NCBI RefSeq assembly: GCF_025152745.1
Contig: NZ_CP104040.1
Location: 2,418,001-2,482,000 of the forward strand
DNA length: 64,000 nucleotides
Direction: 5' to 3'
Source: Rhizobium sp. WSM4643
GTDB taxonomy: Bacteria > Pseudomonadota > Alphaproteobacteria > Rhizobiales > Rhizobiaceae
Shown here: one piece after another, positions 8,262 through 15,540 of the stretch
How the letters are laid out: every line of letters begins with the position of its first letter
Position numbering within the stretch: the stretch's first letter is position 1
Notes under the pieces: model-generated
What the model saw: the letters and a program-made list of their open reading frames with translations, nothing else
Database searches by the model: none
What the model was told of the DNA's origin: nothing
Program-made: the position numbers and the translations under genes

Positions 8262-8506
8262 AAAACGCATCCGCCAACAGCATCGCCCTGGGCGCCATTC
8301 GCACGCCGACCAAGACCTGCGCGTGGCGAACCTCGGAAACTGTGCCGACTTGATGAAGCTCATTCCGTACACGCATCGGCGCGACGGAGGAGATCGGCCG
8401 GACAGCGGTGCGGCTTGCGCCTGATTTCACCGACTACATCGTCGCAGCGACGATCTATATCGACGGCGGAATAACGCTGTACCCCGGTTTCGAAACCGAT
8501 GCCTAA
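8262..8506 (+). pseudogene. Decayed 3' end of an SDR dehydrogenase (glucose dehydrogenase-like)
   Basis: Pieces of a short-chain dehydrogenase C-terminus can be read across frames: NSIALGAIRTPT (usual NSIAPGAIRTPI), then LIPYT, then RIGATEEIGRTAVRLAP, then TIYIDGGITLYPGF before the stop at 8504-8506. At least two frameshifts separate them and no intact start or Rossmann motif is visible upstream. The fragment is enclosed by two diverged copies of a direct repeat (8052-8108 and 8590-8647). It is non-functional as read. Confidence 0.75.
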
Positions 8507-8589
8507 CGTTCCATCTCGGCGCGGTGCGCTGCCGCCCCCGTTTGGCACGTCAATGAGAGATAGAGCCGACACACTCCTGCTTCATGCAT

Positions 8590-8647
8590 TTCGCTCATGC
8601 CGCATACTCATCCCAGTTGGAGGGTGTTGACAGCTAAAATATCGGCA
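8590..8647. repeat. Direct repeat copy 2 upstream of the 8747 gene
   Basis: This is the second, diverged copy of the repeat at 8052. The inverted repeat is degenerate here (ATACTCATCC / GGAGGGTGT) but is followed by TTGACA (8627-8632), a consensus -35-like hexamer, where copy 1 has TTGATA. The operator-like site at 8652 follows directly. A promoter function for the gene at 8747 is likely. Confidence 0.55.
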
Positions 8648-8651
8648 GGCT

Positions 8652-8670
8652 GTAGGTAACCAGAACCTAC
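8652..8670. promoter_or_regulatory. Operator-like palindrome, site 2
   Basis: GTAGGTAAC-C-AGAACCTAC is a 19-base dyad with perfect outer arms (GTAGGT / ACCTAC). It is a diverged relative of the site at 15480. Like that one it is followed within a few bases by CATACGGTCT (8676-8685). It lies 77 bases upstream of the start at 8747. Confidence 0.45.
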
Positions 8671-8746
8671 AGTATCATACGGTCTAGTTTGACTTATCGA
8701 TGCTGTAGTTTTCGGTATTGGCCGTCGGCCATTGGGAGGCAACGTT

Positions 8747-9211
8747 ATGGCTGAAAGTGAAAAGTCAAATCCTCAGATGCTTAGCGCGGAAGAATTGAGA
8801 CAGAAAGCTCTGGAACTGCAGCTGATAGAAATGGAGCGTGAGGACAAAATCAAAGCGCGTGAAGCAAAAAAGCACGCGGAGTTCGTCGATGACTTCTTCC
8901 GCAAACACGTCGGCGACAAGGAACGTGACATTATCAGGCGCGTCATCATGAAGGCAGCCGCCGACGGCAAATCCGAGGCCATGGTCTATAGCTTTCCGTC
9001 GAGCTTCTGCACGGATAGCGGCCGCGCGATCAACAGTGCCCGGCCAGAGTGGCCGACGACGCTTCAAGGAAAAGCCAAGGAAATATATGATCTTTTCATC
9101 GAAGTCGCCCGGCCTCACGGCTACAAGCTGAAGGCGATGGTCATCAGTTTTCCGGGCGGCATGCCGGGCGACATCGGCTTCTTCCTGAATTGGGAGGCAC
9201 CAGTCGGCTAG
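8747..9211 (+). CDS. Conserved hypothetical protein with N-terminal coiled coil
   Basis: The 154-residue soluble protein starts at the ATG at 8747, seven bases after GGGAGG. Residues 10-55 are highly charged and helical (EELRQKALELQL..., EREDKIKAREAKKHAEF), probably a coiled coil. The C-terminal half (AMVYSFPSSFCTD, TLQGKAKEIYDLFIE, AMVISFPGGMPGDIGFFLNW) looks like a compact alpha/beta domain with a repeated SFP motif. I do not recognise the family. It has a promoter with a TTGACA hexamer and an operator-like dyad, so it probably belongs to the local stress regulon. Confidence 0.75.
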   Translation: MAESEKSNPQMLSAEELRQKALELQLIEMEREDKIKAREAKKHAEFVDDFFRKHVGDKERDIIRRVIMKAAADGKSEAMVYSFPSSFCTDSGRAINSARPEWPTTLQGKAKEIYDLFIEVARPHGYKLKAMVISFPGGMPGDIGFFLNWEAPVG

Positions 9212-9362
9212 GCCGCTGCGCACCTATGCGGTTCGTCAGCCATGGGTTCGGCCGGCACATCAGCGCCCGCGGCCAACCGTTCGGCTGATGGAGCGATCGG
9301 AGGCTACCCCACTGCTAGCCTGAGTTCGCTTCAGCAGATGAATGAATTCCGGGGGGAGTGGC

Positions 9363-11081
9363 ATGCTTCAAAGTTTTCATATGCCGATATTCAGGGGCCT
9401 GGAGGGATTTCGCGCGGACTGGCTGCGAAGCGATATTCCTGCGGGGCTGTCGATTGCAGCTGTCGGCCTGCCGAGTGCGATCGCTTATCCCGCCATCGCC
9501 GGCCTCCCCCCGGAAACCGGGATATATGCGAGTATCGTCGCGCCCGTTGCCTACGCCCTGTTCGGGCCATCGCGGTTATTGGTGGTCGGGCCCGACGCCG
9601 GGACCATGGCGGTTCTTGCGGCAGTCATGGCAACTGTCATCGCCGCCCAACCTGCCGGCACATCAGCCGATCCGGTTGCGATCGCGTCTGCCCTGGCGCT
9701 CGGCGTCGGAGCCTTCTATTTTGCAGCACGGCTGCTGCGGCTGGGCGTCCTCGCAAGCTTTCTATCCCGCCCGATTCTGGTCGGCTTCTTTGCCGGCGTA
9801 TCCATCTCCATCCTTGTCGGGCAGATCGGCCGCTTTACCGGGGTGCGTATCGAGTCCGACGGTCTCCTGCCGCCGATTGCCGAGATCATTCGCAAGAGTG
9901 CCTTGATCCATTGGCCGACATTGCTGTTCGGGCTCGCCATGTTCGCACTGTTGTGGATCGTGAAAGCCACGCGGCTGCCTGTACCGGGACCCGTCGTCGT
10001 TGTCGTCGTTTCCGTCATTCTCTCCGCCATCTTCAACTTTGAAGCCGCAGGCATCCGCGTCGTTGGCGATCTCCCCACCGGGCTGCCGTCATTCTCCCTC
10101 CATGCATTCTCTCAAATGCCCATGGACAGGATCGTCCTTGGGTCGGCAGCCGTCTTTCTGATCAGTTTTGGCTCGAGTATCGTCGCCGCACGAAGCTTCG
10201 GGGCGCGCTCCGGCGAGGAGGTCGACGCCAACCAGGAACTGATCGGGCTGGGCGCGGCGAACATCGCCCCCGGCCTGTTTGGTTCATTTCCCATCGCCGT
10301 CTCCGACTCGCGTACAGCGATCAATCTTGCAGTCGGCGGCAGATCGCAGGCAGCCGGTCTCGTTTCCGCCGTGACCCTGATGGCGGCGCTGCTGTTCTTG
10401 AATGGCGCCCTGCGCATCCTGCCGATCCCTGCCCTGGCGGCGATCCTGGCGGCAGCCGCAATCAGCCTGATCGACGTCAGCGAGCTGAGAAAGATATGGC
10501 ACATCAGCCGCGCGGAGTTCGTCTTCGCCCTCATCGCCATGTTCGGAGCCATCAGCTTCGGAGTCCTGAACGGCGTCATCGTCGCGATCGCCGCAACCCT
10601 GATCTATCTCCTGCGCAAGACGATGTTCCCGAAAGACACGCTTCTCGGCCGCATTGCCGGGCGCGATGGCTTCTACGACATGCAGCGCTTTCCGGACGCC
10701 CGGGGCGTTCCAGGCATCTCCATATGTCTCGTCCAGGGCAATCTGCTGTTTTACAACGCCGATTATGTCCGCATCCGGTTGCGCGCCATCGCTGACGGCC
10801 TGCCGGCCGAAACACGCTGGCTCATCCTCGACGCCAGCGCCATTGCGCATATCGATAGCACCGGAGCCGCCGCACTCGATGCCGTGCAGGCAAACCTCTC
10901 CGGGCGGGGCATCGCCTTCGGCGTGGCTCACCTAAACGCTGAGGCCACGGAGCTGCTGGGCCGCGCCGGCGTCGTCGGCGGCATCGGAGCCGGAAAGTTC
11001 TTTGACGACACGGAAGACGCGCTGCGTGCCGCGCGCCTGGGGGAAGGAAGCGACCGGCCTTTGGCCGGAGGTCATCAATAA
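9363..11081 (+). CDS. SulP-family anion transporter with STAS domain
   Basis: The 572-residue protein has about ten to twelve membrane segments. The SulP signature PSAIAYPAIAGLPPETGIYAS lies near residues 35-60, and a second conserved block NQELIGLGAANIAPGLFGSFP follows. A C-terminal STAS domain (about 435-560) contains LILDASAIAHIDSTGAAALDAV. SulP proteins move sulfate, bicarbonate or other anions; the substrate is not evident. I used the ATG at 9363 because GGGGGGAG precedes it; an ATG at 9342 would add seven residues. The PPK2 gene follows after 18 bases, probably in one operon. Confidence 0.9.
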   Translation: MLQSFHMPIFRGLEGFRADWLRSDIPAGLSIAAVGLPSAIAYPAIAGLPPETGIYASIVAPVAYALFGPSRLLVVGPDAGTMAVLAAVMATVIAAQPAGTSADPVAIASALALGVGAFYFAARLLRLGVLASFLSRPILVGFFAGVSISILVGQIGRFTGVRIESDGLLPPIAEIIRKSALIHWPTLLFGLAMFALLWIVKATRLPVPGPVVVVVVSVILSAIFNFEAAGIRVVGDLPTGLPSFSLHAFSQMPMDRIVLGSAAVFLISFGSSIVAARSFGARSGEEVDANQELIGLGAANIAPGLFGSFPIAVSDSRTAINLAVGGRSQAAGLVSAVTLMAALLFLNGALRILPIPALAAILAAAAISLIDVSELRKIWHISRAEFVFALIAMFGAISFGVLNGVIVAIAATLIYLLRKTMFPKDTLLGRIAGRDGFYDMQRFPDARGVPGISICLVQGNLLFYNADYVRIRLRAIADGLPAETRWLILDASAIAHIDSTGAAALDAVQANLSGRGIAFGVAHLNAEATELLGRAGVVGGIGAGKFFDDTEDALRAARLGEGSDRPLAGGHQ

Positions 11082-11099
11082 GGGGTCATGGAGGAAGTG

Positions 11100-11933
11100 A
11101 TGAACAAACGGCAGGACGACGACACCGAAGTGGACGAAAAGAAGCGCAAGAAGTCCTGGAACTACGACAAGGAAATCGTAAGACTTCAGGTCGAACTCGC
11201 GCATCTGCAGGCCTGGGTGAAGAAATCGGGCGCTCGCATCGTGATCATCTTCGAGGGCCGGGATGCTGCCGGCAAAGGCGGGATGATCAAGCGAATTACC
11301 GAGCGCGTCAGTCCACGGGTTTTTCGCGTGATCGCGCTGCCGGCCCCGACCGATCGCGAAAAGACGCAAATGTATATGCAACGCTACATCGCACATCTGC
11401 CGGCCGCGGGCGAAATCGTCATATTCGATCGCAGTTGGTACAATCGCCCCGGCGTGGACCGGGTGATGGGATTCTGCTCGGAGAAAAAGGCAAGGCGTTT
11501 CCTCGAGCTGGCTCCGGGTTTCGAAGCCTCGATAGTCGAAAGCGGCATAACCCTGCTGAAGTACTTCCTGACGGTCGGCGAGGAGGAACAGGATCGCCGC
11601 TTCAGACGGCGGATCGACGATCCGCTGCGGCAGTGGAAGCTCAGCCCGATGGATGTCGAGTCGTACCAGCGGTGGTGGGACTACTCGGCTGCTTACGACG
11701 AAATGATCCGGGCGACGGACCGCCAGCACGCCCCATGGTGGATTGTGCCGTCAGACGACAAGAAGCGCGCGCGCATCAACTGCATCTCGCACATCCTGAA
11801 ATCGATTCCGTATGAAAAGGTGAAGTTCGATGCGCCGGACCTCGGGAAGCGTCAGAAGCGGCCCGGCGGCTACGTCGAAGACAACAGCATCCGGCACGTA
11901 GTCCCGGATGTGATCGCCGAGGACATGCGATGA
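11100..11933 (+). CDS. ppk2: Polyphosphate kinase 2 (class I)
   Basis: The 277-residue soluble kinase has Walker A GRDAAGKGG near residue 58, the Walker B-type DRSWYNRPGVDRVMGF, and the lid-like block KYFLTVGEEEQDRRFRRRIDDPLRQWKLSPMD. These are the PPK2 hallmarks. PPK2 uses polyphosphate to phosphorylate nucleoside diphosphates (class I). Single-domain length fits class I. GGAGG precedes the ATG at 11100. Its place just after the SulP gene, in a stress-rich neighbourhood, fits a role in energy buffering or stress recovery. Confidence 0.93.
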   Translation: MNKRQDDDTEVDEKKRKKSWNYDKEIVRLQVELAHLQAWVKKSGARIVIIFEGRDAAGKGGMIKRITERVSPRVFRVIALPAPTDREKTQMYMQRYIAHLPAAGEIVIFDRSWYNRPGVDRVMGFCSEKKARRFLELAPGFEASIVESGITLLKYFLTVGEEEQDRRFRRRIDDPLRQWKLSPMDVESYQRWWDYSAAYDEMIRATDRQHAPWWIVPSDDKKRARINCISHILKSIPYEKVKFDAPDLGKRQKRPGGYVEDNSIRHVVPDVIAEDMR

Positions 11934-12015
11934 TCGGGGCCGTGTGAGACGACACCGCACCGGAACAGCGCTGGCTGTCCGGCGCGCTGATGTTTTCAAT
12001 CAACAGGAGTGTGTG

Positions 12016-12348
12016 ATGATCTATCCGTCGATCCGTGTGCTGTCCGTCGCTATTGCCTGCATTCTTCCCTTGGCCGGCATATCCGTTTCGAAAGCGCAGG
12101 CGGCCGAGCCGCTCGAACAATTTCCGATGGTCATAACCTGCGAATATAAAGGCCTGCACCAAGCCTTCTACTTCACGAGATTGGATGCAGATGGTATGGC
12201 CACCTACATCAATCCGAGCAAGGTTGCGGGAACGATATCGATCGGCGGGACCGCTAAAGCGTTAGGTGAACCAATCGGCGGAAGTTGTTTGGGCAAAACA
12301 CTTAAGGAGCTCAGGGCATCCGGACAAGCCCGCGATCTCAAGCCCTAG
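12016..12348 (+). CDS. Small exported hypothetical protein
   Basis: The 110-residue protein has a clear signal peptide (MIYPSIRVLSVAIACILPLAGIS, cleavage near KAQAAE). The mature part of about 82 residues has a Cys near its start (MVITCEYKG) and one near the end (GGSCLGKT), which could form a disulfide. AGGAG lies about eight bases before the ATG. It follows PPK2 by 82 bases. I do not recognise a family; periplasmic location is the only supported inference. Confidence 0.75.
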   Translation: MIYPSIRVLSVAIACILPLAGISVSKAQAAEPLEQFPMVITCEYKGLHQAFYFTRLDADGMATYINPSKVAGTISIGGTAKALGEPIGGSCLGKTLKELRASGQARDLKP

Positions 12349-12843
12349 CAACCTTCCCTTCCGGATGTCCTGGATCCGCATGCCGCAATCGACGGCCCGA
12401 TCCGGCAGGAGGGAGGCTGCACCTGCATACTCAATTTTAAAGTTCGGACAGCGGGGGCCTGGTCGGCAAGCACTGTCATTGAGGCTCGTCGTGGTTCGGA
12501 ACGACAAAGGGAGGCAAAGATGACCGCCGAGACCGTGCCGGGTTGAAAACAAAGACCTGATGCTAACGCATCGGCAGTCACCGCTGCAGGTCGTAGCACT
12601 GCGCCCTGCGGCTCCCGGGTCTGGCAGGTCGGCGAGAAATGGAGGCGATAGCGCCTTTGTTTCATGCATTCGCTGAAGCCCTTGGGGTCGGGTGGATCCT
12701 TCCAAAGATGGGCGAGTTCGCAGTGCTTGCGAACATTGATGAAGTCTTCTGCTCTCGGTGGCGTCAACTGAAGCCGCCGAAGCGGCTAGCGCCAAGAACA
12801 TCGCGGAACTCAAAGCAGCCGACGTCTTCAAGATAGGCTGCTC
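12349..12843. other. Gene-poor stretch with a possible broken exported gene
   Basis: This 495-base stretch lacks an intact gene I would defend. On the minus strand near 12833 a TTG start leads into LKTSAALSSAMFLALAASAASVDA, which reads like a signal peptide. A shift of frame then gives EDFINVRKHCELAHLWKDP followed by a Cys-containing segment ending near 12640. Together they look like a small secreted protein split by a frameshift. No family was recognised, and chance cannot be excluded in GC-rich DNA. Confidence 0.3.
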
Positions 12844-13890
12844 TCAGAGAACGCCTGAGTCATGCCGATATCCTCTTCGTTTCCCCCCCGTCCGCGGCCA
12901 CAGGATGACGGCAAACAGCAGCGCGTAGATCAAGGCTGCTGCGACATAGACGATGCGGGTGGCGAAGGATTCTGCGGCGCTGCCGGGCAGAGGCGAGACA
13001 CCGAGGCCGAAGAGAATCAGGAAGGTTGTCAGGGCGCCGGCAAATATCGGTGCGTCCTTCGAGCGGGCGGCCGCGCGCCCTCCGATGAGGAGGACTACGA
13101 TGAGAACGATGAGGAAGATCGAGAAAAGATTGGGACGCAGTGATAGCGCGGCATACGCAACGGAGGCGAGCACGCCGCCGAAGAGGTTGACGAGCACGAG
13201 CCCGATCGCCGCCCGCGCGCTCGCGGCAACGTCGAGCTGCCCGAGCAGCGACGCCACGGTTATCGGAATGACCGCCGCAGCGGTCAGGTTGTCGCTCGTC
13301 AGGCAGATCACGACAGAGCCCAGAAGGATAACCGTGTTTGCCAGCGCCCGACCCAAGGCCGGCGGCCGCTCGGAGATCGCCACCGCCTCAACCTCCGCGG
13401 CGAACGGCTCGGGAAAGATTGCATGGGCGAACCACATCAGAGCCGTGCCGGACAACACCCCGGCGACCAGGATGGACAGGATAGAATTGGCGAGTTCCTT
13501 GTTCAGGATGCCGAGCAGAGGCACGATGATCGAAACGACGAGCACGAGAAAGACGGCCGCTCCTCCCTTTCCCGTCGACTGCGCGGCGAAGCACGCAAAA
13601 TAGGTCAGCCCCAGGATCAGGAGAAAGGGTGCCGGACGGTCGCCGAGAACGTCGGTCAGAACCATCATCGCCATCCCTGCGATCAGGACGACCATCGCCG
13701 CCCCGATAGTCTTGCCGAGCGGCATCGGCCGCGAACTACCGAGCAGAAACTGGGCGGCAAAGAGCGGACCGAGGAAGGGCACAATGGCCCCCGCATAGAC
13801 TGCGAGCGTGAAGCCGATCGAGACCGCGAACGCAACCCGCAGCCCCTTGCGTTTCTGCTCCTCGATCGCGGGGCTCCTCTCAGCGGACAT
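12844..13890 (-). CDS. DUF2955 / FUSC-like membrane component of an efflux pair
   Basis: The 348-residue protein has two blocks of hydrophobic helices (about residues 18-160 and 190-335), as in aromatic-acid exporter (AaeB/FUSC) relatives and DUF2955. Conserved-looking parts are PFLGPLFAAQFLLGSSRPMPLGKTIGAA and TSDNLTAAAVIPITVASLLG. It overlaps the upstream HlyD-family gene by 11 bases, so the two are translationally coupled. The pair resembles MdtO/N or AaeA/B-type exporters of aromatic or other toxic compounds. An outer-membrane partner is not encoded nearby. Confidence 0.85.
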   Translation of the reverse strand: MSAERSPAIEEQKRKGLRVAFAVSIGFTLAVYAGAIVPFLGPLFAAQFLLGSSRPMPLGKTIGAAMVVLIAGMAMMVLTDVLGDRPAPFLLILGLTYFACFAAQSTGKGGAAVFLVLVVSIIVPLLGILNKELANSILSILVAGVLSGTALMWFAHAIFPEPFAAEVEAVAISERPPALGRALANTVILLGSVVICLTSDNLTAAAVIPITVASLLGQLDVAASARAAIGLVLVNLFGGVLASVAYAALSLRPNLFSIFLIVLIVVLLIGGRAAARSKDAPIFAGALTTFLILFGLGVSPLPGSAAESFATRIVYVAAALIYALLFAVILWPRTGGKRRGYRHDSGVL

Positions 13891-15007
13891 AGGTCAGCAC
13901 CGACATGATGCGGATCCAGAGCGATCCCCAGGCATTGGTGACCGGGTTGTCGCCGGTGTAGATGACGACGGTCGCCTGCGATCCGTAGCGGACGCCGCCC
14001 TTGGGCCTCTGCGCCTCCTCGATAATGAGCCGGACTGGAAACCGCTGCGGCTCCTGGACCCAGCCGCTATCGCTCCGGATCGTCGGCAATCCGGTGTTCG
14101 GGTCCGTGCTGCCTTGCGATACGCCGAAACCAACGCTCTCGACTTGCGCCGGAAACACCCGACCGGGAAGTGCGTCGAAAAGGACTTCCGCTCGGTTGCC
14201 GACTGCGACGTTCTCGAGGCTGTTCTCCTTGAAGGCGGCGGCGATCCAGATCGTTCCGACATCGATAAAGGTCATGGCCGACTGCCCAGCCGACACGACC
14301 TTACCGGTTGTAAGTTGGAGGTTGGTCACGACCCCGGCCGAAGGTGCCTGAACGGTGGTCCGCAGCAGATCGAGTCGTGCCTTTTCGAGCGCCGCCAGGG
14401 CCGCCCGGAGCTGCGGATTGTCATTTCCGCTCGGCCCGAGTTGCTCCTTGGCCTTGGCCAACTCAGCCTCAGCACCAGTGACGGCCGCCTCTGACTGACC
14501 GAAAGCCGATTTGGTTGAATCAGCCCGCGCTTTGGAATATACGCCCCTCTTTTGCAGCTCTGCGGCGCGCGCGGCTTGTTCGCGAAGATTGTCCCGATCG
14601 ACTTGGGCCGTTACGAGCTTTGCCTGCGCCGCATCGACAGCAGCCGTTGACGCGCCCATTGACTGGCCGACACTTGCAAGGCTCGCCTCGGCCTCACTGA
14701 CCGCGAGTTCGTAGCGCTCGGGATCGATGCGAAAGAGAATCTGGTCGGCCTCGACCCGCGAATTGTCGGCAACGCCCACTTCCACCACCCGGCCGGTGAC
14801 TTCGGGCGCGATGCCGACGATATAGGCCTGAACCTGAGCCTGCGATGTTGACGGCGTCCGCCGCTCCATGAAGACAGAGAGGGCGAACAGGGCGAGCGCC
14901 AGCAGGAGGACGATGAGGGCTATCCTGCGGAGTGGATTCCGAGGCGTTGGGGAAATGGCAGGCTCGTCCAAGTTTTCGGAAACCACGGCAATATCCTTCG
15001 GAGGCAT
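13880..15007 (-). CDS. HlyD/EmrA-family membrane fusion protein
   Basis: The 375-residue protein has one N-terminal membrane segment (about residues 28-47, IALIVLLLALALFALSVF). The biotinyl-lipoyl half follows (VQAYIVGIAPEVTGRVVEVGV), then a long coiled-coil hairpin, then the second lipoyl half (TVQAPSAGVVTNLQLTTGKVVSAGQ) and a beta-barrel. This is the periplasmic adaptor of an efflux complex with the downstream DUF2955 protein. An operator-like dyad 75 bases upstream (15082-15100) implies repressor control. Substrate is unknown. Confidence 0.9.
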   Translation of the reverse strand: MPPKDIAVVSENLDEPAISPTPRNPLRRIALIVLLLALALFALSVFMERRTPSTSQAQVQAYIVGIAPEVTGRVVEVGVADNSRVEADQILFRIDPERYELAVSEAEASLASVGQSMGASTAAVDAAQAKLVTAQVDRDNLREQAARAAELQKRGVYSKARADSTKSAFGQSEAAVTGAEAELAKAKEQLGPSGNDNPQLRAALAALEKARLDLLRTTVQAPSAGVVTNLQLTTGKVVSAGQSAMTFIDVGTIWIAAAFKENSLENVAVGNRAEVLFDALPGRVFPAQVESVGFGVSQGSTDPNTGLPTIRSDSGWVQEPQRFPVRLIIEEAQRPKGGVRYGSQATVVIYTGDNPVTNAWGSLWIRIMSVLTYVR

Positions 15008-15081
15008 TTCGTTTCGTGCAAGCGCAAAATTTCAGCGCCGGACATTTGTCGCGATGGTCGTTACCGGGCGATGGAACGCAA

Positions 15082-15100
15082 GTAGGTAACCGTAACATAC
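15082..15100. promoter_or_regulatory. Operator-like palindrome, site 3
   Basis: GTAGGTAAC-C-GTAACATAC matches the perfect dyad at 15480 with two differences, both in the left arm. It lies 75 bases upstream of the HlyD-family gene start at 15007 and is well placed to control the efflux pair. Confidence 0.6.
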
Positions 15101-15136
15101 GCCCCTCGATGGCTCCGCGTGCTTGGTCTCGCCTCG

Positions 15137-15394
15137 TCAGCGAGCGGTTGGCGGTACCGAGGCGTCAAGTGCGCCCTCTATCTCCTTGGAGAGTTCTGCG
15201 ATCAGCTCTCGGTATTCGGCGACACGCTCGTCGCGCTTCGGATCGGTTGAGACGTTCCATTTCTGCAGCGCCGATTGGGCGTCGGCAAAGTCCCTGCAGA
15301 TTTCCCGAAAGTCTTCACTGCGGGAAGAGAGATCGTCGATCGCCTTGATCCTGGCTGGAAACTGCCGACGGACTGCGGTCACGCCTTCGTCCAT
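15137..15394 (-). CDS. Small hypothetical helical protein
   Basis: The 85-residue protein is rich in charged residues and predicted helical (FPARIKAIDDLSSRSEDFREI..., RVAEYRELIAELSKEIEGAL). It has no signal peptide or membrane segment. The ATG at 15394 follows GGAGTGA. It is divergent from the winged-helix/TPR gene at 15541, and the perfect palindrome at 15480-15498 lies between them. I do not recognise the family. Its codon pattern fits the neighbours, so it is probably a real gene. Confidence 0.65.
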   Translation of the reverse strand: MDEGVTAVRRQFPARIKAIDDLSSRSEDFREICRDFADAQSALQKWNVSTDPKRDERVAEYRELIAELSKEIEGALDASVPPTAR

Positions 15395-15479
15395 GGTTCA
15401 CTCCTTACCGGCATTTCGAATGCTGCCACTGCAACGTGTGCCAGATCCCGATCTTCATGGACGGCGATCGGTTCGTGGA

Positions 15480-15498
15480 GTATGTTACCGTAACATAC
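15480..15498. promoter_or_regulatory. Operator-like palindrome, site 4 (perfect copy)
   Basis: GTATGTTAC-C-GTAACATAC is a perfect 19-base dyad with nine-base arms. It lies in the divergent promoter, 86 bases from the start at 15394 and 43 bases from the start at 15541. CATACGGTCT overlaps its right edge, as at 8676. This is the type of site a TetR- or MarR-like dimer would bind; the protein that binds it is not identified. Confidence 0.7.
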
Positions 15499-15540
15499 GG
15501 TCTGGCAGTGATATGACTCCATGGGGGATTGGGGACAGAC

